A stretch of DNA of 5,661 nt from Actinomycetes bacterium (GTDB lineage: Bacteria; Actinomycetota; Acidimicrobiia; Acidimicrobiales; Acidimicrobiaceae): the NCBI GenBank assembly GCA_021785315.1, contig JAJYFX010000146.1:1-5661 (forward strand), in the 5' to 3' direction. The notes below the pieces were generated by a model. That model was not told where the DNA came from, made no database searches, and was given only the letters and a program-made list of their open reading frames with translations. The position numbers and the translations under genes are program-made. This document shows, piece after piece, positions 1 to 5,639 of this stretch (position 1 is the first letter of the stretch; each line of letters begins with the position of its first letter).

Positions 1-164
1 CCCTTTTTGACCGCTGCGCCCGGAATTGCGTCCTTGACAGTTCCAACGATGATGTCACCGATGGAGGCGTATCGTCTCCGCGACCCTCCCAGCACCTTAA
101 TGCAAAGGACCTCGCGTGCGCCAGAGTTGTCTGCAACTCTCAATCTTGTCTCTTGCTGAATCAC
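1..164 (-). CDS. rplN: 50S ribosomal protein L14, N-terminal part (cut by window edge)
   Basis: L14 binds 23S rRNA at the subunit interface and contacts L19 and 16S rRNA in the assembled 70S ribosome. Translating the minus strand from a GTG at 162-164 gives [20 protein letters not shown] and continues through [17 protein letters not shown] and [14 protein letters not shown], the unmistakable first 54 residues of the bacterial L14 beta-barrel; about 122 residues is normal, so more than half lies beyond the left edge. The GTG start is fixed by the invariant MIQQET opening and by a GGAG eight bases upstream. It overlaps the rpsQ stop by four bases (GTGA at 161-164), so translation is probably coupled to S17. 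In E. coli rplN opens the separate spc operon; here there is no space for a promoter, so the S10 and spc clusters are probably read together. Confidence 0.96.
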   Translation of the reverse strand, partial: MIQQETRLRVADNSGAREVLCIKVLGGSRRRYASIGDIIVGTVKDAIPGAAVKK

Positions 165-451
165 TTTGCACGCTCCACGATCTCGACAAGCCTCCAACGC
201 TTCAGCTTCGACAATGGCCGAGTCTCAGCAACTCTGACACGGTCGCCTATGCCAGCCTCATTGTTGGCATCGTGAGCGTAAAGCTTCTTGGTACGTTGGA
301 CTGTCTTCTTGTAACGAGGATGACGTACTCGCTCGATAATCGCAACAACAAGTGTCTTGTCCATCGACGATGATATGACCGTTCCCTCGCGGAACTTCCG
401 ACGATTAGGTCGTGTTGGCTCTTCCATCTTTACGCCTTCTAATTCACTCAT
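161..451 (-). CDS. rpsQ: 30S ribosomal protein S17
   Basis: S17 is a primary 16S rRNA-binding protein that helps nucleate assembly of the 5' domain of the small subunit. The product is 96 residues with the expected OB-fold: [16 protein letters not shown] (about 23-38), [18 protein letters not shown] (about 44-61) and the family signature [20 protein letters not shown] (about 68-87). The family is usually 80 to 90 residues; the extra length is an N-terminal lead before the conserved RKFREG. The chosen ATG (449-451) overlaps the rpmC stop in an ATGA, with GGTGG in the last rpmC codons as ribosome binding site. A second ATG at 425-427 (residue 9) has its own AAGG seven or so bases upstream and would give 88 residues, so the exact start is uncertain. 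The 3' end overlaps rplN by four bases. Confidence 0.97.
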   Translation of the reverse strand: MSELEGVKMEEPTRPNRRKFREGTVISSSMDKTLVVAIIERVRHPRYKKTVQRTKKLYAHDANNEAGIGDRVRVAETRPLSKLKRWRLVEIVERAK

Positions 452-666
452 TGCCCACCACCATCCGCTGCGATCCCAAGTTCCTTCTCCCTGAGAAGGG
501 TTCGAATTCTGGCTACCTCGCGCTTCAACGAACGGATCCTGGCTACGTCCGACAACTGGGATGTGGCTATTTGGAAACGAAGGTTGAAAAGCTCTACCTG
601 GCTCGCAGACAACTTGGTTTCCAACTCATCTTCGGACATGCTCCTAAGTTCAGCCGCCTTGGCCAT
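448..666 (-). CDS. rpmC: 50S ribosomal protein L29
   Basis: L29 is a small two-helix protein at the polypeptide exit of the large subunit, next to L23. The 72-residue product has the typical antiparallel helical pair: helix one around residues 10-36, with the family segment [15 protein letters not shown] (about 24-38), and helix two around 39-62 with [20 protein letters not shown] short flexible tail rich in glycine ends the protein (GIAADGGGQ). Length is normal (60 to 75). The ATG at 664-666 shares one base with the rplP stop (TAATG), and the DNA coding the last rplP residues (GGEK) contains a GGAGGTGA six bases before the start, one of the best Shine-Dalgarno matches in the window. The stop overlaps the rpsQ start in ATGA. 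The glycine-rich tail codons (GGTGGTGGG) serve in turn as the rpsQ ribosome binding site. Confidence 0.97.
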   Translation of the reverse strand: MAKAAELRSMSEDELETKLSASQVELFNLRFQIATSQLSDVARIRSLKREVARIRTLLREKELGIAADGGGQ

Positions 667-1100
667 TACTTCTCACCTCCATCCAGGTTCGCATATTCCT
701 TCACAATGAAGCGGGCCTTGATTGGAAGCTTCTGGATTGCCCTCTCCATAGCGGCGCGAGCCAATTCCTCGGACACGCCGTCAAGCTCAAAAAGAATCCG
801 TCCCGGCTTGACGACTGCAACCCAAAACTCTGGATTGCCCTTGCCGGAGCCCATTCTCGTCTCGGCCGGCTTCTGCGTTACCGGCTTATCCGGAAAAACC
901 CGGATCCACACTTTCCCGCCTCTGCGAACGTGACGGGTCATGGCAATACGGGCAGCCTCTATTTGACGTGCAGATAGCCAGCACGCTTCAAGAGCTTGAA
1001 TGCCGAAATTACCGAAATTGAGTTCGTTCCCGCCCTTTGAAAGACCGGTCCTTCTGCCACGCTGCACTTTGCGGTGCTTTACCTTCCTAGGCATCAGCAT
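666..1100 (-). CDS. rplP: 50S ribosomal protein L16
   Basis: L16 sits in the large subunit near the A-site tRNA elbow and is a late-assembling protein important for peptidyl transferase activity. The 144-residue product opens [15 protein letters not shown] and contains [20 protein letters not shown] (about 47-66), [20 protein letters not shown] (about 78-97) and KPGRILFEL (about 98-106), all diagnostic of L16. The arginine in ETRMGSGKG (residue 82) is equivalent to the residue hydroxylated in E. coli L16; whether it is modified here cannot be seen. Length is a few residues over the usual 135 to 140, from the tail after KEYAN. The first ATG (1098-1100) is preferred over the third-codon ATG because L16 starts ML-P and a GGGAGG lies 10 bases upstream in the last rpsC codons. 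The gap to rpsC is 2 bases. Confidence 0.98.
   Translation of the reverse strand: MLMPRKVKHRKVQRGRRTGLSKGGNELNFGNFGIQALEACWLSARQIEAARIAMTRHVRRGGKVWIRVFPDKPVTQKPAETRMGSGKGNPEFWVAVVKPGRILFELDGVSEELARAAMERAIQKLPIKARFIVKEYANLDGGEK
673..680 (-). promoter_or_regulatory. Strong ribosome binding site of rpmC within rplP
   Basis: GGAGGTGA, an extended match to the 16S 3' end, lies six bases before the rpmC ATG and inside codons for the last residues of L16 (GGEK). It supports the TAATG start for L29. Confidence 0.75.
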
Positions 1101-1102
1101 TG

Positions 1103-2044
1103 TTAGTCAACCTCCCGCTTGAAATGGGGTGCCTCATGGTGCCCATCTCGCGTGCGACGCTCGATATCTTCCTCCTCGGCAAGCAATTTCTCTAGATCGT
1201 CATTGCCGGAAGCGGCAGCCTTGGGGACTTCCGGGTTTTCGATTATCGTCGGCACTTCAACTTCGGCAGGCTCGACGGCGACAGGAGCAGACGATCCAGG
1301 ATCTCCCTGCTCTGGACGACGGCGCCCACCTCCAGCGCTAATTACGCGCTTAGGCCGGGTTGAAGCCTCTGCAATTGGAATCTCCTTGGCTGCGGATTCC
1401 CCGGACGACACCTTGTAAGGCAATATGTCGCCCTTGTAAATCCATACCTTGACACCGATCCGCCCGAATGTGGTGCGAGCTTCGCGAAAACCATAATCTA
1501 TATCCGCCCGCAAAGTGTGCAGTGGAACCCTTCCTTCGCGGTACTGCTCCTTGCGAGACATCTCAGCTCCGCCCAGACGTCCGGAACATTGCACCTTTAC
1601 GCCGAGACCGCCGGCCTTCTCCACAGACTGAATGGCACGTTTCATAGCGCGACGGAAGCTGACTCGTCGCGATAGCTGATCGGCAATGCCTTGCGCAACA
1701 AGAGCGGCATCCAGTTCAGGTTGCTTGATCTCCTGGATGTTGAGCTGCACTTTGGCATTTCCGGTTATCTCAACTAGCTTCGACCGAAGCCTTTCGGCCT
1801 CCGCACCTTTTCGTCCGATAACGATACCGGGACGTGCGGTATGGATGTCTACCTTTAAACGATCCCTGGTCCTTTCAACTTCAATCCTCGAAACAGCTGC
1901 CGACTCAAGTTCAGTACTGAGGAGATTCCTGATCCTCCAGTCCTGGATCACCGACTCCTGGTAAGTGCGGTCATCGAACCAGCGCGACTTCCAATCCGTA
2001 GTAACGCCAAGACGGAATCCATAGGGATTTACCTTCTGACCCAT
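1103..2044 (-). CDS. rpsC: 30S ribosomal protein S3 with long C-terminal extension
   Basis: S3 is in the head of the small subunit at the mRNA entry channel, where with S4 and S5 it contributes to helicase activity. The product starts [13 protein letters not shown], has the type II KH domain with its GxxG loop (GRKG at 77-80, followed by AEAERLR), and a normal C-terminal domain with [20 protein letters not shown] (about 155-173), [20 protein letters not shown] and [13 protein letters not shown] (about 199-211). E. coli S3 is 233 residues; here the protein runs to 313. The extra stretch from about residue 212 has a basic patch ([17 protein letters not shown]), a Pro/Val/Glu-rich linker and a charged helix-like end ([17 protein letters not shown], 281-297). 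Extended S3 tails occur in Actinomycetota, so this is probably lineage-typical. The stop-to-start gap from rplV is 2 bases, with the ribosome binding site in the rplV tail codons. Confidence 0.97.
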   Translation of the reverse strand: MGQKVNPYGFRLGVTTDWKSRWFDDRTYQESVIQDWRIRNLLSTELESAAVSRIEVERTRDRLKVDIHTARPGIVIGRKGAEAERLRSKLVEITGNAKVQLNIQEIKQPELDAALVAQGIADQLSRRVSFRRAMKRAIQSVEKAGGLGVKVQCSGRLGGAEMSRKEQYREGRVPLHTLRADIDYGFREARTTFGRIGVKVWIYKGDILPYKVSSGESAAKEIPIAEASTRPKRVISAGGGRRRPEQGDPGSSAPVAVEPAEVEVPTIIENPEVPKAAASGNDDLEKLLAEEEDIERRTRDGHHEAPHFKREVD

Positions 2045-2046
2045 CT

Positions 2047-2739
2047 CTAGTTCTCCTCTTCCTCGGACTCAGTCGATTCGCCGGCTTCATCAGCAACTTC
2101 CGCAGTGTCGATGACGTCGTGGGCACCTTCATTGGCACCCGTATCGACCGCGGCCGACTCTTCTGCCTGATCCGCTTCGACAACCTGCGTTTCGATCCCT
2201 GAAGATGACTCGCCGACCGCCGCGGAAGTTTCAGTCTCAACAACTTCGGCAGGTTCAGGCTTACTCTCGGTCACAGCATTCTTGGCCGCTGCGCTGCCAC
2301 GGGTGCGGGCAACCCGGCGGGCCCGCCGATTTGCCTCTTCGGCATCCCTCTTGGATCTAACCACTTTCAGTTGATCGTCCTCCATCCGAGCTACGATCAC
2401 CGTCACATGTGCGGTACGCTTGCGCAGTGCTCCGGCGCGACCTCTAGCACGCGCGCGGAACCGCTTCATCGTTGGTCCCTCGTCGGCATAGCACGATGCG
2501 ACAAAGAGATCGCTCTCTGATATGCGGTCGTTGTTGACCGCGTTGGCGACCGCTGAATCTAGAAGTTTTCCGATCACACGTGCGACATCGCGCTCCAGAC
2601 CAGCCAGAATCTCTCTCGCCGTCTTGATATCGCGGCCGCGAATGAGATCCAAGACCTCACGGAACTTGTAGGCGGAAGCATGATACGAACTGAGAACGGC
2701 CCGAGTGCCTGGCCGCTCGTTTGTCTTGACAGCCGCCAT
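2047..2739 (-). CDS. rplV: 50S ribosomal protein L22 with acidic C-terminal extension
   Basis: L22 binds all six 23S domains; its globular part is at the subunit surface and its beta-hairpin lines the exit tunnel near the macrolide site. The core is complete in residues 1-119: [20 protein letters not shown] (about 13-32), [12 protein letters not shown] (59-70) and the hairpin region [19 protein letters not shown] to [10 protein letters not shown] (about 85-116). Bacterial L22 is usually 110 to 130 residues, but this one has 230. After the core come a basic stretch (about 125-153, with [11 protein letters not shown]) and a low-complexity tail (157-230) with 24 Asp/Glu against one Lys, ending ESEEEEN. 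Some actinobacterial L22 proteins are extended, so I read this as a real appendage and not a fused enzyme; no domain is recognisable in it. The start ATG shares a base with the rpsS stop (TAATG), with GGGAGG five bases upstream. Confidence 0.97.
   Translation of the reverse strand: MAAVKTNERPGTRAVLSSYHASAYKFREVLDLIRGRDIKTAREILAGLERDVARVIGKLLDSAVANAVNNDRISESDLFVASCYADEGPTMKRFRARARGRAGALRKRTAHVTVIVARMEDDQLKVVRSKRDAEEANRRARRVARTRGSAAAKNAVTESKPEPAEVVETETSAAVGESSSGIETQVVEADQAEESAAVDTGANEGAHDVIDTAEVADEAGESTESEEEEN
2053..2059 (-). promoter_or_regulatory. Ribosome binding site of rpsC inside the acidic tail codons of rplV
   Basis: The minus strand reads AGAGGAG eight bases before the rpsC ATG. These bases are the Glu-Glu codons (GAG GAG) at the end of L22, so the same bases code for the acidic tail and recruit ribosomes for S3. 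Confidence 0.75.
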
Positions 2740-3017
2740 TATCGCCTCCCTGCCCTCTCCTGTCCGGCGTGGTAACGGAAGGTACGGGTAGGAGCGAATT
2801 CACCAAGCTTGTGACCCACCATCGATTCCGTTATGTACACCGGGACGTGTTTGCGTCCGTCATGAACCGCAATAGTGTGGCCAACCATATCTGGAATGAT
2901 GGTTGAGCGCCTTGACCAGGTCTTGATGACCCTCTTCTCATTGGCTGCGTTCTGAGTATCAACCTTCTTGAGAAGGTGGTCGTCTACGAACGGCCCTTTT
3001 TTCAAGCTACGAGGCAT
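2739..3017 (-). CDS. rpsS: 30S ribosomal protein S19
   Basis: S19 lies in the head of the small subunit, pairs with S13, and contacts the A-site finger and tRNA region. The 92-residue product is almost entirely conserved family sequence: [20 protein letters not shown] (1-20), [20 protein letters not shown] (31-50), [20 protein letters not shown] (51-70) and [20 protein letters not shown] (71-90). Length is exactly normal (about 90). The start is unambiguous from MPRSLKKGP and a GGAAG eight bases upstream that overlaps the rplB stop region; the gap to rplB is 12 bases. The TAA stop shares its last base with the rplV ATG, which points to coupled translation of S19 and L22. Confidence 0.99.
   Translation of the reverse strand: MPRSLKKGPFVDDHLLKKVDTQNAANEKRVIKTWSRRSTIIPDMVGHTIAVHDGRKHVPVYITESMVGHKLGEFAPTRTFRYHAGQERAGRR
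2745..2750 (-). promoter_or_regulatory. Ribosome binding site of rplV within rpsS
   Basis: GGGAGG lies five bases before the rplV ATG in the last codons of S19. It confirms the TAATG overlap as the L22 start. Confidence 0.7.
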
Positions 3018-3029
3018 GTCAACTACTTC

Positions 3030-3866
3030 CTATCGCCTGGCGCCGCGTCCACGACGTCTTCTGATAATCAATTTGTCCGAATCCTTCACTAAAGCTCTTG
3101 TCCGACCTTCAGGCTGTCCCCACGGAGAAACCGGGTGACGGCCACCGGAAGTTTTACCTTCACCACCACCGAGCGGGTGGTCCACGGGGTTCATCGCGAC
3201 ACCACGAGTCTGGGGTCTTACACCCTTCCATCTGTTCCGACCGGCCTTGCCAATCGAAATCAGTTCATGCTCAGAGTTGCCGACTTCTCCAATAGTCGCC
3301 CGACATTCAATGGGAACCTTGCGCATTTCGGTAGACGGAAGCCGCAGCGTAGCAAAGTCACCCTCTTTTGCAACCAGCTGAATGCTCATCCCAGCACCGC
3401 GGGCCATCTTCCCGCCCTGACCGGGACGAAGTTCGACGTTGTGCACCACTGTACCAACTGGAATATTTCTTAGTGGCAAAGCACAGCCAACCTTGATATC
3501 CGCCTCGGGGACGCTTTCGACGATGTCCCCAACCTTCAGCTTCCCCGGGGCAAGAATGTAACGCTTCTCCCCGTCGAAGTAGTGCAGCAAAACGATGCGC
3601 GCATTCCGGTTTGGATCGTATTCAATTGCCGCAACACGGGCAGGTACTCCATCCTTATTGCGCTTGAAGTCGACAAGGCGATACTGCTGCTTATGTCCCC
3701 CGCCACGGTGCCGTGCCGTCTTGCGACCGTAGCTGTTACGGCCGCCAGAACGCTGTTGCGGGGCAAGAAGCGAACGCTCGGGGGTGGACTTCGTTATCTC
3801 CGCAAAATCGGAAACGGTCTGGAATCTGCGTCCTGCGCTTGTTGGCTTTCTTTTTCTAATTGCCAT
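3030..3866 (-). CDS. rplB: 50S ribosomal protein L2
   Basis: L2 is a primary 23S rRNA-binding protein needed for subunit association and a functional peptidyl transferase centre. At 278 residues it is the usual length (about 275). It opens [20 protein letters not shown], contains [20 protein letters not shown] (about 40-59) and [20 protein letters not shown] (about 83-102) in the OB-like domain, and [20 protein letters not shown] (about 208-227) in the SH3-like domain. The catalytically implicated histidine of E. coli L2 (His229, counted without Met) is retained as His230 in VDHP; the next histidine of the common HPHGGGEG is Leu here (HPLGGGEG). The C-terminus is the normal basic run ([12 protein letters not shown]). 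The gap from rplW is 14 bases with only a weak purine-rich ribosome binding site (AAAGAGTG). The [10 protein letters not shown] start is what suggested Acidimicrobiia to me. Confidence 0.99.
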   Translation of the reverse strand: MAIRKRKPTSAGRRFQTVSDFAEITKSTPERSLLAPQQRSGGRNSYGRKTARHRGGGHKQQYRLVDFKRNKDGVPARVAAIEYDPNRNARIVLLHYFDGEKRYILAPGKLKVGDIVESVPEADIKVGCALPLRNIPVGTVVHNVELRPGQGGKMARGAGMSIQLVAKEGDFATLRLPSTEMRKVPIECRATIGEVGNSEHELISIGKAGRNRWKGVRPQTRGVAMNPVDHPLGGGEGKTSGGRHPVSPWGQPEGRTRALVKDSDKLIIRRRRGRGARR

Positions 3867-3880
3867 TATTCACTCTTTGC

Positions 3881-4171
3881 TTACTTCTCGAACAGATCAA
3901 TGCGATCGTTCTCGGCCAGCTTTACTATCGCCCTCTTGGTATTGGGCTTTGAAGAGTATTCGCCGCTGCGGCGATTCTTCTTCCTCTTACCTTTGCGATT
4001 CAAGGTATTGACGTTCAAAACCTTCACGCCAAAAATCTCCTCTACGGCCTTTCGAATCTCGATCTTGTTGGCGCGCGGAGCAACGATAAAGGTGTAGAAA
4101 TTCTCATCCATGGATTTGTAAGATTTCTCAGACACCACCGGCTTAAGAATTATGGAACGTGGGTTATCCAT
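3881..4171 (-). CDS. rplW: 50S ribosomal protein L23
   Basis: L23 is at the tunnel exit and docks trigger factor, SRP and the translocon. The 96-residue product has the family pattern: ILKPVVSEKSYKSMDENFYT (about 8-27), ANKIEIRKAVEEIFGVKVLN (about 34-53), a basic hairpin (NRKGKRKKNRRSG, 58-70) and a final strand (KRAIVKLAENDRIDLFEK). Glu15 in VSEK corresponds to Glu18 of E. coli L23, the trigger factor contact, and is kept. Length is normal (95 to 100) with no extension. The ATG shares one base with the rplD stop (TAATG), and AAGGG in the final rplD codons is about eight bases upstream, so L23 is probably made by ribosomes finishing L4. Confidence 0.98.
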   Translation of the reverse strand: MDNPRSIILKPVVSEKSYKSMDENFYTFIVAPRANKIEIRKAVEEIFGVKVLNVNTLNRKGKRKKNRRSGEYSSKPNTKRAIVKLAENDRIDLFEK

Positions 4172-4887
4172 TACTCATTCCCTTCATCGGATTCGGATTC
4201 ATCGAATGAGACCTCGACCTCAACTGCTTCGGAATCGAAATCGTCTCCTGAGCCCGGCAAAACATTCTCGGTGAAAACAACCACATCGCTCTTGAGTATG
4301 TCGTAGGCATTCAGCTCCAGTACGTCGAGAAGCTGAACCTCAGGAATGTTTGCAAAACTTTTTATTGTGTTGTAGTCGTAGGGGTCTACAACGATGAGAA
4401 CCCTGCCCGCCAAATCCAGGGCCTTCACAACCGCAACCGCGTCTTTGGTCTTGATGTTTGGAAAACTCCAAGCATCCACTACCACGATGGCATCCGATTG
4501 GGCCCTGTCAGAAAGAGCTTGGAGCAAGGCGAGGCGGATCATCTTCTTTGGAGTCCGCTGGTTATACTTCCTTGGCTTTGGCCCTAGTGCAACGCCACCG
4601 CCCGAAAAGTGGGGGGCCCTGGTGGAACCCTGGCGTGCCCGGCCAGTGCCCTTCTGGCGAAATGGCTTGGCCCCTCCGCCGGAAACTTCCGCACGCGTCT
4701 TGGTGCTCTGGGTCCCCGCGCGTGCCGCGGCGAGTTGGGCAGTAACAACCTGGTGGAGAAGCGCGATATTTGGCCGGTGGCCGAAAATTTCCGGGTCGAG
4801 ATCAATTGTGCCGAGATCCTCTCCCTTTTGGTTCCTCTTGGTAACCGAAACCTTGACGAGCTCTCTCTCCGTCTGCGTAAAGGACAT
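4171..4887 (-). CDS. rplD: 50S ribosomal protein L4 with acidic C-terminal tail
   Basis: L4 (uL4) is an early 23S-binding protein whose long loop reaches into the exit tunnel opposite L22. The 238-residue product has the globular Rossmann-like core and the conserved basic loop at about 64-107, including AKPFRQKGTGRARQGSTRAP (73-92) and GPKPRKYNQRTPKKM. The core ends near residue 209 (DVVVFTENVL). A tail of 26 residues follows (about 213-238) with 12 Asp/Glu and no basic residue. E. coli L4 is 201 residues; here an N-terminal lead of around ten residues and the tail explain the extra. The ATG at 4885-4887 has AGGTGG nine bases upstream inside the last rplC codons, and the gap to rplC is 2 bases. 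In Gammaproteobacteria L4 represses its own operon through the S10 leader; nothing in this window shows whether that holds here. Confidence 0.98.
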   Translation of the reverse strand: MSFTQTERELVKVSVTKRNQKGEDLGTIDLDPEIFGHRPNIALLHQVVTAQLAAARAGTQSTKTRAEVSGGGAKPFRQKGTGRARQGSTRAPHFSGGGVALGPKPRKYNQRTPKKMIRLALLQALSDRAQSDAIVVVDAWSFPNIKTKDAVAVVKALDLAGRVLIVVDPYDYNTIKSFANIPEVQLLDVLELNAYDILKSDVVVFTENVLPGSGDDFDSEAVEVEVSFDESESDEGNE

Positions 4888-4889
4888 GA

Positions 4890-5531
4890 TTACTTGCCAC
4901 CTTTCACTGCATTGCGGAGAACTACCGCGCCACCCTTTGGACCAGGAACGGCACCCTTGACTAGCACAATTTGCTTCTCTGGATCAGATTTGATGATCTC
5001 GAGGTTCAAGGTGGTCACCTTGTCTGCGCCGTATTGGCCAGCCATGCGCGTTCCTTTGAACACTCTCGCCGGCGTGGCACATGCGCCGATTGATCCCGGC
5101 GCTCGGTGATGCTTATGGTTACCATGGGATCCGCCCTGACCCTTGAAGTTGTGACGCTTCATTGCGCCTGTAAATCCGTGGCCCTTAGAAATAGCAGTCA
5201 CGTCGACCCGGTCCCCTTCGGCAAAAAGCGCTGCGGTTAGCTCGCTTCCGGCTGAAAATCCGCTGGTATCTTCTAGGCGCAGCTCTACAAGCTTCTTTCC
5301 TGGCTCGACACCCGCTGAACGGTAATGACCTGCCAAAGGCTTTGCAAGTTTGGACTCCTTTTTGAATCCGTATGTTACCTGCAGAGCCGAATAGCCGTCA
5401 GTATCAGGCGTCTTCGCCTGGACTACCCGCACCGGGGCGATCTTAATAACAGTCACAGCGACTGCACGATTCTGGCTGTCCCAAATCTGAGTCATGCCGA
5501 CCTTCTCGCCGACGATCGCCTTTGTTGCCAT
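4890..5531 (-). CDS. rplC: 50S ribosomal protein L3
   Basis: L3 is one of the two assembly initiators of the large subunit and its loop reaches towards the peptidyl transferase centre. From the ATG at 5529-5531 the product is 213 residues, the family norm (205 to 220): MATKAIVGEKVGMTQIWDSQ (1-20), ISKGHGFTGAMKRHNFKGQG (114-133), SHGNHKHHRAPGSIGACATP (135-154) and ARVFKGTRMAGQYGAD. An in-frame TTG 13 codons upstream is rejected because the family starts at M-(x)-AIVGEKVGMTQ and an AAGGA lies eight bases before the ATG. Position 150, the Gln methylated by PrmB in E. coli L3 (GSIGQ), is Ala here, as I recall for Actinomycetota, so that modification should be absent. It follows a roughly 108-base spacer after the putative end of rpsJ. 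Confidence 0.98.
   Translation of the reverse strand: MATKAIVGEKVGMTQIWDSQNRAVAVTVIKIAPVRVVQAKTPDTDGYSALQVTYGFKKESKLAKPLAGHYRSAGVEPGKKLVELRLEDTSGFSAGSELTAALFAEGDRVDVTAISKGHGFTGAMKRHNFKGQGGSHGNHKHHRAPGSIGACATPARVFKGTRMAGQYGADKVTTLNLEIIKSDPEKQIVLVKGAVPGPKGGAVVLRNAVKGGK
4897..4902 (-). promoter_or_regulatory. Ribosome binding site of rplD within rplC
   Basis: AGGTGG lies nine bases before the rplD ATG, inside codons for the final Lys-Gly-Gly of L3. It supports the L4 start at 4887 despite the N-terminal lead being longer than in E. coli. Confidence 0.7.
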
Positions 5532-5539
5532 CGTTAAAA

Positions 5540-5544
5540 TCCTT
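5540..5544 (-). promoter_or_regulatory. Ribosome binding site of rplC
   Basis: AAGGA lies eight bases before the ATG at 5529-5531. It decides the L3 start in favour of MATKAIVGEK over the in-frame TTG at 5568-5570. Confidence 0.75.
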
Positions 5545-5582
5545 CGTCTCTTATAAATCAGAGTGATCAATCACACACAAAC

Positions 5583-5608
5583 GCTCCGCTGGCGAAGCCA
5601 AACGGAGC
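5583..5608 (-). promoter_or_regulatory. Stem-loop upstream of rplC
   Basis: On the minus strand six perfect pairs (GCTCCG with CGGAGC) enclose a G-U wobble, an A-U pair, a bulged U and three G-C pairs around a UUC loop. On the plus strand the wobble becomes a C/A mismatch, so the structure fits better in the sense transcript. It is followed by GTTTGTGTGTG and not a clean U run, so it is a poor intrinsic terminator for the operon. A partial attenuator, an RNase processing site or an r-protein binding site are all possible. Confidence 0.55.
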
Positions 5609-5639
5609 TTTAGATCTGTTTTGCCAAGCGGTGCCCTAC

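Larger units (their letters stand above)
5532..5639 (-). promoter_or_regulatory. Spacer between rpsJ and rplC: 5' region of rplC
   Basis: This is the only non-coding stretch of more than 14 bases in the window. It runs from the putative rpsJ stop to the rplC ATG. It holds a GC-rich hairpin (5583-5608), a short inverted repeat GTGAT-TG-ATCAC (5563-5574 in window coordinates), an AT-rich segment and the rplC ribosome binding site. Such a long gap is out of keeping with the 2- to 14-base gaps and overlaps further down the operon, which suggests a control or processing element. I see no convincing promoter and no recognised riboswitch or known r-protein leader fold. Confidence 0.45.

Noticed and set aside
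412..933. Plus-strand open frame of 173 codons opposite rpsQ, rpmC and rplP
   Set aside because: Antisense to three conserved genes, and its composition follows from the complementary codons.
1971..2243. Arg/Lys/Ser-rich minus-strand frame across the rplV/rpsC junction
   Set aside because: It is an alternate frame of the acidic L22 tail; Glu-rich GA-rich codons read in another frame give Arg/Lys/Ser.
2050..2325. Fusion of L22 to a separate domain or a frameshift into foreign sequence
   Set aside because: The tail is low-complexity and acidic with no domain pattern, and the frame runs cleanly to a stop 2 bases before rpsC with a proper ribosome binding site.
3582..4097. Plus-strand frame with hydrophobic stretches resembling membrane segments, opposite rplB and rplW
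   Set aside because: The hydrophobic runs are the complement of Lys/Arg-rich codons (AAR/AGR becoming TTY/CTY), a common artefact opposite r-protein genes.
4394..5109. Long plus-strand open frames opposite rplD and rplC (about 166 and 188 codons)
   Set aside because: They lie fully antisense to genes with near-perfect family matches, have no recognisable protein features and overlap each other.
5532..5570. A 13-residue N-terminal extension of L3 from a TTG
   Set aside because: The family starts at MATKAIVGEK, and the AAGGA ribosome binding site lies inside the supposed extension.
5550..5580. Possible promoter with TATAAG at 5550-5555 and a TTGTGT upstream
   Set aside because: The spacer would be about 19 bases and transcription would begin at or within the rplC ribosome binding site, so a functional leader is unlikely.
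5583..5622. Plus-strand intrinsic terminator (hairpin followed by a T-rich stretch)
   Set aside because: No plus-strand gene needs it, the T stretch is interrupted (TTTAGATCTGTTTT), and the stem is better paired on the minus strand.
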